A stretch of DNA of 64,000 bases. Source: AP-15 sp963787425 (GTDB lineage Bacteria; Pseudomonadota; Alphaproteobacteria; ATCC43930; CGMCC-115725). Shown in pieces: positions 56,990-64,000 of the stretch. The notes below the pieces were generated by a model, which searched no databases, was not told the DNA's origin, and saw only the letters and a list, made by a program, of their open reading frames with translations. Both the position numbers and the translations under genes were made by a program. The stretch lies in contig CAWBCV010000022.1 in assembly GCA_963787425.1 (NCBI GenBank), forward strand, positions 1 to 64,000. The letters are read 5' to 3'. Positions within the stretch are counted from its first letter, which is position 1; the number at the start of each line of letters is the position of its first letter.

Positions 56990-58147
56990 GTGCCTGCTTC
57001 GTCGCGCGACCTCCGCCTAGATTTTTTCCGTGGTCTTGCTCTGATATTTATATTCGTGGATCATATCCCGGAGAATATCCTCAGCTATTTTACCATCCAG
57101 GCAGTCGAATTCTTTGATGCAGCCGAGGTCTTCATCTTTATCTCGGGTTACACCGCTGCTCTCGTGTATGGGCAGACGCTCGTCTCACAAGGAACGTTAT
57201 ATGCGACTGCCCGGATACTCGGCCGTGCCTGGCAGCTTTACGTCGCTCATATTTTCTTGTTCGTCATGTTCATCGCCGAAGTGTCTTATACCGTGACGAC
57301 CTTCAATAATCCAATGTACAACGATGAAATGCGGGTCGGTGATTTTCTCAACGAGCCGCACATCGCGATCGTCAAGGCACTCCTTCTCGAGTTTCAGCCG
57401 ACCTTTCTCGATATCCTCCCGCTCTACATCTTGCTTCTGGTGATCTTCCCGGTCGTCTTGCTTGGCTTGCGCTTATGGCCGCTGATCGTCTTATTGCCGT
57501 CCTTCCTACTTTATCTCATCGTCCAGGCCACCAACCTATCTGTTCCGGCTTATCCGGAGGGTCACGTCTGGTATTTCAACCCTCTCGCCTGGCAGTTTGT
57601 GTTCATCACCGGAGCCGCGCTCGGTTTTCCTGGGCGGCAAGATCGATGGTGGTCGAGTTGGGCTCGGCCGGCATTGCCGATAGCGGCGGTCGTTGTTGCG
57701 GCGGGGTTTGTTGTCAAGCTCAGCTGGACGATCCACGGTATTTGGGACCCGTTCCCCGGACTCCTTCTCAAGGAGTTGTGGCCGGTGAACAAAAACAACT
57801 TGTCCCCGATCCGGGTGATCCCCTTCTTCGCAGCAGTCGCGGTCGTTGCGATCGTCGTACCCGCTAATGCGGCCATTTTGCGTTCCCTAGCAGCGAAACC
57901 TTTGGTCCTGTGCGGTCAACAATCGCTGGAGATCTTCTGCCTTGGAATCCTGCTGTCGGCACTTGGGCATTTTGTTCTTTCGGAATACGATTCGGCGATC
58001 AGCATCCAGATCCTCGTTAATCTTGCAGGCATTTTCGTGATGTGCCTAACTGCGATAATGTTGAATTGGTATAAAACCATGGGTCGAACGCAGCTGCCGC
58101 GGTCCGCGGCCGCCCAATCCGCTGGCGGCAGTCGTCTCGGCAAATGA
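56990..58147 (+). CDS. opgC: OpgC-family polytopic membrane protein
   Basis: 385 aa from GTG 56990, about 10 helices. Starts SSRDLRLDFFRGLALIFIFVDHIPEN, the OpgC hallmark of a charged RxDxxRG entry to TM1 and a His in TM1, then EVFIFISGYTAALVYG. OpgC proteins add succinyl or other acyl groups to osmoregulated periplasmic glucans. It is coupled by ATGA to two SGNH genes, suggesting a three-gene acylation operon. OpgG/OpgH are not in the window. Confidence 0.88.
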   Translation: MPASSRDLRLDFFRGLALIFIFVDHIPENILSYFTIQAVEFFDAAEVFIFISGYTAALVYGQTLVSQGTLYATARILGRAWQLYVAHIFLFVMFIAEVSYTVTTFNNPMYNDEMRVGDFLNEPHIAIVKALLLEFQPTFLDILPLYILLLVIFPVVLLGLRLWPLIVLLPSFLLYLIVQATNLSVPAYPEGHVWYFNPLAWQFVFITGAALGFPGRQDRWWSSWARPALPIAAVVVAAGFVVKLSWTIHGIWDPFPGLLLKELWPVNKNNLSPIRVIPFFAAVAVVAIVVPANAAILRSLAAKPLVLCGQQSLEIFCLGILLSALGHFVLSEYDSAISIQILVNLAGIFVMCLTAIMLNWYKTMGRTQLPRSAAAQSAGGSRLGK

Positions 58148-58911
58148 GGTGGCGCGTCTCGACCGGCAGGTTGGCGCAGCCGGCTCTATTCGCGGCGGGC
58201 CTTGCCCTGACCGCACTCCCATCCCTCTCACGGGCCTTTGGCGGAGAGTTTCCCTGCGATGTGCCGGACGAGCTTATGCAAGTCGACGACAAGCTGCCGC
58301 ATTTGACCGAGCGGTTGCGCGCGGACCAGCCCGTCAGGATCGTCGCGATCGGCGGAGCGTCGACGACCGGATTGGCGGCGGGCTCGTCGGATCTCGCCTA
58401 CCCCCATCGTCTGCAGGAGATCCTGGCCCGCTGGTATCCTTCCTCTCCGATCACGGTCGTCAATCGGGGGGTCCCGCGCCAGACCGCCCAACAGATGCTG
58501 GAACGGTTCCCCACCGATGTCATACCCGAAGATCCGGTTCTGGTGCTCTGGGAAACCGGCACCACCGATGCCGTGCGGGGGGTTGGGGTCGACGATTTTG
58601 CGGCGTCACTGCAAACCGGCATAGACGGGCTCAAGGCGCACGGGATCGACATCATGCTCGTCGACATGCAATTTTCTCACAGTAGCGCGACCGTCATTGA
58701 TTTCGAGCGATACTTGAACGCGCTACATCGGGTTGGTGACGTCAATGACGTGAATGTCTTTCCGCGCTTCGAGATGATGCGCTATTGGAGCGAGCAGAAC
58801 GTGTTCAACTTCGACGGGGTCGCCAAAGACGAACGGGCCAGCCTTGCCGCTAGAGTTTACGAATGCATCGCCGGCAAGCTCGCGGAAGCTATTCGAGTCG
58901 CGCTCCGATGA
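58144..58911 (+). CDS. SGNH/GDSL hydrolase-like exported protein, catalytic His not evident
   Basis: 255 aa, signal peptide ending near LPSLSRAFGG. Block I is VRIVAIGGASTTGLAAGSSD (Ser in GGAST) and block III LVLWETGTTDAVRG, where the usual Asn is Thr. The C-terminal block that normally carries DxxH reads NFDGVAKDERASLAARVYE with no His. It may therefore be an inactive partner of the next gene. Overlaps both neighbours by 4 bp. Confidence 0.78.
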   Translation: MRWRVSTGRLAQPALFAAGLALTALPSLSRAFGGEFPCDVPDELMQVDDKLPHLTERLRADQPVRIVAIGGASTTGLAAGSSDLAYPHRLQEILARWYPSSPITVVNRGVPRQTAQQMLERFPTDVIPEDPVLVLWETGTTDAVRGVGVDDFAASLQTGIDGLKAHGIDIMLVDMQFSHSSATVIDFERYLNALHRVGDVNDVNVFPRFEMMRYWSEQNVFNFDGVAKDERASLAARVYECIAGKLAEAIRVALR

Positions 58912-59774
58912 CCGCGGCTCCCACCATTGGGTGCCTTGCTGCGGCGCTCGCCATCGCCTTGGCCGCCGGGTGCCCCGCGTTCGCCGATGACACGGCGACA
59001 CTGGTCGCGCCAAATTGCGCCGCCCCGCCGGCGCTTTCGGCAATCGAAGCCGCGCTAGACCGCACCTCATCCCGAATCCTGTCCGGGAAGCCGCTCACGA
59101 TCGTTGCTATGGGGTCCTCGTCGACCCTCGGAATTGGGGCGAGCACCCCGGCTTTGAGCTATCCGAGCCGCCTCGAGCAGGAATTGAGGCAGCGGTTTCC
59201 TGATGTCGACATCCGGGTCGTCAATCACGGCGTAGGCGGTCAGGATGTTCCGGAAGAATTGACCCGTCTCGGCCGGGACGTCCTTGCCGAGCACCCGGAT
59301 CTGGTCATCTGGCAAGTCGGCACCAATGCGGTGCTTCGGCGCGACGATCTTTCGGCGGATGAACAGCTCATCAGCCGCGGCGTAGCCTTAATGAAAGAGA
59401 GCGGCATCGATATAGTCCTGATGGACCTTCAATACGCTCCGCGGGTTCTCGCGCGCCCGGCCTTCAGCGAAATGGAGCGGCTGATCGCTGACCTTGCGAG
59501 ACGCACTCAGGTTGGCTTGTTCCACCGATTTGAGATCATGAAGGAATGGGATCGTACGCAGCAGCTCGCGCCGGCCTCCAGCGTCGGTCCCGACGGGCTG
59601 CACATGACCGACGCGGGCTATGCCTGCTTGGCGAACCAGCTCGCCGATGCTTTGGCGTCGAATTGGCGATCGCGCGACAAGCTGGCGAAATCGCCTCAAC
59701 GCAGTCCTGACACGATCGCCGGCGTCGGGCGCCCGACGGGCGTGCCGCCCGCCGTGTCCTCGCCGCCGCGCTAA
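58908..59774 (+). CDS. SGNH/GDSL hydrolase, exported
   Basis: 288 aa from ATG 58908. The signal sequence ends AAGCPAFADD, with either lipobox LAAGC or SPase I site AFA. Block I TIVAMGSSSTLGIGAS, block III LVIWQVGTNAVLR with the expected Asn, block V GPDGLHMTDAGYACLA with Asp and His: a complete catalytic set. Likely an acyl-ester transferase or hydrolase acting on periplasmic glucan with OpgC. The proline-rich tail is poorly conserved-looking. Confidence 0.83.
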   Translation: MTAAPTIGCLAAALAIALAAGCPAFADDTATLVAPNCAAPPALSAIEAALDRTSSRILSGKPLTIVAMGSSSTLGIGASTPALSYPSRLEQELRQRFPDVDIRVVNHGVGGQDVPEELTRLGRDVLAEHPDLVIWQVGTNAVLRRDDLSADEQLISRGVALMKESGIDIVLMDLQYAPRVLARPAFSEMERLIADLARRTQVGLFHRFEIMKEWDRTQQLAPASSVGPDGLHMTDAGYACLANQLADALASNWRSRDKLAKSPQRSPDTIAGVGRPTGVPPAVSSPPR

Positions 59775-60341
59775 CCGTAAGTTACACCGATAGCTTTATA
59801 GGCAGCGAACGCGGCGGTTGCTGAGTTCGCCTAAAATCTACCGTGCTGCGACAGAACGCCGCGGTCGGCGCAGCCCGTTCCAATAGCTGCGGCGGCTCGA
59901 CTCCAATCGGCGTTGGCATTCCGGGGATTAACCTACATTTCTATTGGGTTTTGGCGCAATCTAATATATGCTGCGGGCAGCGTCGGAGTTGACCACAATA
60001 TATTGTCAGTTCGTGGAGCTTGGGCACATAGGCGACTGCAGCCGCCAACTGGGCGATGGGGTGCCTCCGAGGATCGTACCATTCGTACTCTCGCCACAAA
60101 GTGTTGGCATAATGGCCGCAGCCTGAGTGGACAGCGCGCGATGGAGCCCCGAGGGCAGAGCCGGAGGATTGCAACTGGTTGGAAACCGAGAGACTTACGC
60201 TGGGAGAACTCGACGTAACAAGGATATTACGAGAATTTACAACGAATTACACTTTCCAGCGGACGTTCGTTCGGTTTTGTCGTTCTCTGGAATTGTCACG
60301 GGAAGCTTCGGGTTGAGCGGGGCATCGGTTGAGGTGAGACA
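59775..60341. other. Upstream region of the prkA operon, no gene seen
   Basis: 567 bp, lower GC than its surroundings. Frames here are short and unlike any family I know. A possible AT-rich promoter core lies near 59960 (ttggcgcaatctaatatatg). The prkA ribosome site gaggtgag is just before 60342. Confidence 0.5.
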
Positions 60342-62288
60342 ATGAAATTCGATGACGGGATTTTTGGACTCTATTCACGGTTGTACGAAAACCGGAGAGA
60401 TGTCGAGCTCTCCCTCGAGGAGTATCTCGGCAAGTGCTCCGATAATTCGTCATATTATGCGGGCGCCGCCGAGCGCATGCTGAGCGCTATCGGCGAGCCG
60501 GTGATGGTCGACACGAGCCAAGATTCGCGTCTCGGCCGGATTTTCATGAACCGCACGATCAAGGTCTACCCGGAATTCGCGGATTTCTTCGGGATGGAGG
60601 AGACGATCGAGCGCATCGTCGGCTTCTTCCGTCATGCCGCGCAGGGCCTGGAGGAACGTAAGCAAATTCTCTATCTGCTAGGCCCGGTCGGCGGCGGCAA
60701 ATCCTCGCTGGCCGAACGCCTGAAGCAGCTGATGGAGAAAGAGCCGGTCTATGTCTTGAAGGCCGGCAAGGAAGTCAGTCCGGTTTTTGAGAGCCCGCTC
60801 GGTTTGTTCGATCCGGTGACCCTCGGCGAGGAACTTGAAAAGCGTTACAACGTCCCGCGGCGGCGGCTGACCGGCACCATTTCGCCGTGGGCGGTCAAGC
60901 GGCTCGAAGAATTCGGCGGCGACATCACCAAATTCACGGTGGTTCGCATGCAGCCTTCGCGGCTGAAGCAAATCTGCATCTCCAAGACCGAGCCCGGCGA
61001 TGAGAACAACCAGGACGTGTCGAGCCTTGTCGGCAAGGTCGACATTCGCAAGCTCGAATTCTTCAGCCAGAACGACCCGGACGCCTATTCCTATTCTGGC
61101 GGTCTTAACCGGACGACCCAAGGGCTTCTCGAATTTGTCGAGATGTTCAAGGCGCCGATCAAGATGCTGCATCCGCTATTGACCTCGACGCAGGAAGGCA
61201 ATTACGTCGGTTCCGAAAATATCGGCGGGATCCCCTATCAGGGGATCGTATTGGCGCACTCGAACGAAGCCGAATGGCAGAGCTTCAAAAACAACAAGAA
61301 CAATGAGGCGTTCATCGACCGCATCTCGGTGATCAAGGTCCCGTACTGCTTGCGCGCCACCGAGGAACGCAAGATCTACGAAAAATTATTGCAGAACAGT
61401 GAGCTCTCCAGTTCGCCATGTGCGCCGTCGACCTTGGATATACTCGCACGCTTCAGCGTGCTGTCGCGGCTGAAATCGCACGAGAATTCGAACCTCTATT
61501 CGAAAATGCGGGTCTATGACGGCGAGAGCTTGAAGGACACTGATCCGCGCGCCAAGTCTGTCCAGGAATATCGCGATGCGGCCGGGGTTGACGAGGGAAT
61601 GGACGGCATTTCCACCCGTTTCGCCTTCAAGGTGTTGTCCAGCACCTTTAACTTCGACACGCAGGAGGTGGCCGCCGATCCCGTCCATCTGATGTACGTG
61701 CTGGAGCAGGCGATCTGGCGTGAGCAATTCCCTGACGACGCCGAAAAGAAATACCTTAACTTCATCAAGGCCGAGCTGGCGCCGCGCTATGCCGAGTTCA
61801 TCGGCCATGAGATCCAGAAGGCTTATCTGGAATCCTACTCCGACTACGGTCAGAACCTGTTCGACCGGTATGTCGCCTACGCCGATGCTTGGATCGAGGA
61901 TTCCGACTACAAGGATCCCGACACCGGTCAGCTGATGAATCGCGAGCTGTTGAACCAAGAGCTGTCAAAGATTGAAAAGCCGGCCGGGATCGCAAACCCC
62001 AAGGATTTCCGTAACGAGGTCGTCAAATTCGCGTTGCGCGCGCGGGCCAATAATGCCGGGCGCAACCCGTCATGGACCTCGTACGAGAAACTGCGCGAGG
62101 TCATCGAGCGGCGCATGTTCTCACAAGTCGAGGATCTGTTGCCGGTAATCAGCTTTGGGACCAAGAAGGATACCGACACGGAGAAGAAGCACGCCGATTT
62201 CCTCGAACGCATGGTCTCCCGGGGTTACACTGAGCGGCAGGTCCGACGGCTAGTCGAGTGGTATATGCGGGTGAACAAGGCAGGGTAA
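60342..62288 (+). CDS. prkA: PrkA-type serine protein kinase
   Basis: 648 aa, close to E. coli YeaG (644). AAA-like N-terminal domain with Walker A LGPVGGGKSSLAERLK (about residue 110), middle segments YRYCLRATEERKIYEKL-type, and the C-terminal PrkA domain ending TERQVRRLVEWYMRVNKAG. Stress-responsive kinase/AAA protein usually encoded with YeaH and SpoVR, as here. Intact. Confidence 0.95.
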   Translation: MKFDDGIFGLYSRLYENRRDVELSLEEYLGKCSDNSSYYAGAAERMLSAIGEPVMVDTSQDSRLGRIFMNRTIKVYPEFADFFGMEETIERIVGFFRHAAQGLEERKQILYLLGPVGGGKSSLAERLKQLMEKEPVYVLKAGKEVSPVFESPLGLFDPVTLGEELEKRYNVPRRRLTGTISPWAVKRLEEFGGDITKFTVVRMQPSRLKQICISKTEPGDENNQDVSSLVGKVDIRKLEFFSQNDPDAYSYSGGLNRTTQGLLEFVEMFKAPIKMLHPLLTSTQEGNYVGSENIGGIPYQGIVLAHSNEAEWQSFKNNKNNEAFIDRISVIKVPYCLRATEERKIYEKLLQNSELSSSPCAPSTLDILARFSVLSRLKSHENSNLYSKMRVYDGESLKDTDPRAKSVQEYRDAAGVDEGMDGISTRFAFKVLSSTFNFDTQEVAADPVHLMYVLEQAIWREQFPDDAEKKYLNFIKAELAPRYAEFIGHEIQKAYLESYSDYGQNLFDRYVAYADAWIEDSDYKDPDTGQLMNRELLNQELSKIEKPAGIANPKDFRNEVVKFALRARANNAGRNPSWTSYEKLREVIERRMFSQVEDLLPVISFGTKKDTDTEKKHADFLERMVSRGYTERQVRRLVEWYMRVNKAG

Positions 62289-62320
62289 GCGATCGCAGTT
62301 TTCTGGAAGGGAAGACTAGT

Positions 62321-62422
62321 ATGAGCGACGTCAACCGCCGTCCCAGCCCCAAGGGCAAGAGCCGTGGCACAAAACCGAATCGGAGGAGATGGATCGATCA
62401 GCGCGGGAGCCTCATGGCATGA
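62321..62422 (+). pseudogene. 33-codon partial duplicate of the yeaH start
   Basis: Reads MSDVNRRPSPKGKSRGTKPN and then unrelated residues to TGA at 62420. It matches the beginning of the next gene, MNIVDRRPNPKGKSLSN, at both protein and DNA level (ccgccgtccca and aagggcaagagcc shared). Either a decayed duplicated 5' end or a small leader peptide. A purine-rich ggaagggaag lies upstream. The 62423-62591 spacer is otherwise empty. Confidence 0.65.
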
Positions 62423-62591
62423 TCAGCATTTCCATGTTCATAGGCTCGCCCGGTCCTGGACCTAGTCCAGGCAATGACCCGTCGCCGACGCACCAGTGTA
62501 TTGATGCGGTTGGCTCCTTAGATAGCTAAGTGAGTTCTGGGCTGAGCCTCGCCGGATTAATCGGGTGGGGCTTTGCCCTGGAGATACACAG

Positions 62592-63881
62592 ATGAATATC
62601 GTCGACCGCCGTCCCAACCCGAAGGGCAAGAGCCTCAGCAATCGACAGCGTTTTCTGGCGCGCGCCCGGGCGGAAGTGAAATCGGCGGTGCAGGAGGCAT
62701 TGCGCAAACGCAAGGTGGCTGATGTCGGCCACGGCGAAAAGGTGGCGATTCCGACCCGTGGGATTGCCGAGCCGAATTTTCATCACAGCCGCCGCACCGG
62801 GCGAACCGAACATGTCGTCCCCGGCAACAAGGAGTATATCAGAGGCGACGAAATTCCGCGGCCGACCGGCGGGGAAGGGCGTGGGGGCTCGCAGGGGAGC
62901 CCCGACGGGTCGGGCGAGGACGCGTTTGAATTCACGCTTTCGAAGGAAGAGTTCCTCGACATGTTTTTCGAGGACCTCGAACTCCCCGATCTCGTCAAAA
63001 AGAGCCTTAAGGAGACGTTTGCAGTCGATCTGCAGCGTGCCGGGTACACAGTTAGCGGCAGTCCCGCCAACCTCAGCATCCGCCGGACGATGCGGAACAG
63101 CATGGCGCGCCGGATATCGCTGAAACGGCCGAAACAATCGGATCTGGAGGCGTTGCGCGAGGCGATCGATAATGCGCGCTCTCGCGGTGCTGACGAAGAG
63201 GCCGAGAGGCTTCTGCGCGAACTCGACCGCCTTGAGCACCGCAGTAAGATCATTCCTTACATCGACCCAATCGACGTTCGTTATAACCGCTTTGAGCGGG
63301 TTCCCCGCCCGAATACCGAAGCGGTGATGTTCTGCCTGATGGACGTGTCGGGATCGATGACCGAGGCGATGAAGGACCTAGCGAAGAGGTTCTTCATGCT
63401 CCTGCATGTTTTCCTGATCCGGCGCTATCGGCAGGTCGATATCGTCTTCATTCGCCACACAAGCACCGCCGAAGAGGTCGACGAAGAGACCTTCTTCTAC
63501 AGCCGGGAGACCGGCGGTACCGTAGTCTCGACCGCCCTCGAAAAAATGCTGGAGATTGCGCGGGCGCGATATCCCACCGACCGGTGGAACATTTACGCGG
63601 CTCAGGCGTCCGACGGCGACAATTACGGCGCGGACAGTGGACGTTGCGTATCCTTGTTGGGTGGCGAGGTTCTTCCGCTCTGTCAATATTTCGCCTACGT
63701 CGAAGTCGGTGACGGCATGGGAGGAAGCCTGACCGGATTGTCGCGAGACAGCGACCTGTGGAGAGCCTACAACGAGGTAGCGCCGGTCCATCCTCATTTC
63801 GTGATGCGCCGGGTCAGCGACCCGTCGCAGATCTTCTCGGTGTTCCACGAATTATTCGCAAAGGGGGGTATCCGTGCCTGA
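62592..63881 (+). CDS. yeaH: DUF444 family protein (YeaH/YhbH)
   Basis: 429 aa from ATG 62592 (E. coli YeaH 427). N-terminal RRPNPKGKSLSNRQRFLARAR, an acidic/glycine linker (PTGGEGRGGSQGSPDGSGED), then a von Willebrand A-like C-terminal domain with MIDAS motif FCLMDVSGSMTEAMKDLAK and VFIRHTSTAEEVDEE. Partner of PrkA; role in stress/stationary phase is known only generally. Overlaps spoVR by 8 bp. Confidence 0.94.
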   Translation: MNIVDRRPNPKGKSLSNRQRFLARARAEVKSAVQEALRKRKVADVGHGEKVAIPTRGIAEPNFHHSRRTGRTEHVVPGNKEYIRGDEIPRPTGGEGRGGSQGSPDGSGEDAFEFTLSKEEFLDMFFEDLELPDLVKKSLKETFAVDLQRAGYTVSGSPANLSIRRTMRNSMARRISLKRPKQSDLEALREAIDNARSRGADEEAERLLRELDRLEHRSKIIPYIDPIDVRYNRFERVPRPNTEAVMFCLMDVSGSMTEAMKDLAKRFFMLLHVFLIRRYRQVDIVFIRHTSTAEEVDEETFFYSRETGGTVVSTALEKMLEIARARYPTDRWNIYAAQASDGDNYGADSGRCVSLLGGEVLPLCQYFAYVEVGDGMGGSLTGLSRDSDLWRAYNEVAPVHPHFVMRRVSDPSQIFSVFHELFAKGGIRA

Positions 63882-64000
63882 CTCCGTCGCGCTGCGGCTC
63901 GAAACCGCCGCCCCGATCTTCACTGGCCCAAATTGGGATTATACGGGGTTGCGCCGGGTCTATGACGCAGTCGAGCGGATTGCGCTCGACGAGCTCGGGC
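63874..64000 (+). CDS. spoVR: SpoVR family protein (partial, runs off the window)
   Basis: Only the first 42 codons are present, starting at GTG 63874: VPDSVALRLETAAPIFTGPN, then WDYTGLRRVYDAVERIALDE. The start and the prkA-yeaH context match bacterial SpoVR proteins, usually about 500 aa. Overlap of 8 bp with yeaH indicates coupling. Confidence 0.88.
   Translation, partial: MPDSVALRLETAAPIFTGPNWDYTGLRRVYDAVERIALDELG

Overview
The window is high-GC DNA from a Gram-negative bacterium, most likely an alphaproteobacterium. Pointers are the thrB-rnhA overlap, yqgE, the rimJ/M16 peptidase/thrC block, the prkA-yeaH-spoVR operon, heptose (LPS core) genes, several acyl-CoA dehydrogenases, and dense REP-like palindromes of the kind common in that class. 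The genus cannot be fixed from sequence alone.

Layout. (1) 1-11.5 kb: a tandem duplication of about 5.7 kb carries a branched-chain-amino-acid type ABC transporter (substrate-binding protein, two permeases, two ATPases) followed by gmhA and gmhB. Copy 2 is the better copy. Copy 1 has a destroyed LivF P-loop, a frameshifted gmhA and a truncated gmhB. Both copies carry the same frameshift inside livM. (2) 11.3-17.5 kb: gmhA, gmhB and convergent hldE make ADP-heptose precursors. They are followed on the minus strand by a frameshifted GH76-like secreted protein, a frameshifted two-domain methyltransferase, a lipoprotein and a CDGSH iron-sulfur protein. (3) 17.7-29.2 kb: housekeeping genes (thrB, rnhA, peroxiredoxin, yqgE, GNAT, M16 peptidase, thrC, trpB, trpA), with a polytopic membrane protein and an HpaB-like flavin monooxygenase. 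(4) 29.5-37.5 kb: accessory DNA with a CoxL/XdhA-type molybdoenzyme subunit, a heavily frameshifted 3.4 kb gene for a secreted lectin/glycosidase-like protein, the orphan 3' end of a second coxL paralogue, and a Tat-exported bicovalent FAD oxidase. (5) 37.5-46 kb: ICMT-like methyltransferase, lipB, tRNA-Leu(GAG), isovaleryl-CoA dehydrogenase/RidA/acyl-CoA dehydrogenase, an IS1182-type insertion sequence inside a REP-like repeat, threonine dehydratase and a sorbosone-dehydrogenase-like protein. (6) 47-64 kb: an SGNH/MBOAT O-acetylation pair, VOC and BNR-repeat proteins, a Crp/Fnr regulator, a phosphotransferase, a secreted peptidoglycan-binding protein, 3-oxoacid CoA-transferase, an OpgC plus two SGNH operon, and prkA-yeaH-spoVR, which runs off the window.

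Working together: heptose synthesis, GH76, methyltransferase, MBOAT/SGNH and OpgC/SGNH genes all point to envelope glycan building and decoration. Isovaleryl-CoA dehydrogenase, acyl-CoA dehydrogenase, RidA, threonine dehydratase, CoA-transferase and the Liv transporters fit amino-acid uptake and catabolism.

Frameshifts are a recurring theme and cluster in accessory genes, while most long housekeeping genes (trpB, thrC, prkA, M16) are intact. Several sit in short homopolymers and could be assembly errors. The shared livM frameshift and the multiply broken 32-35.5 kb gene are harder to explain that way.
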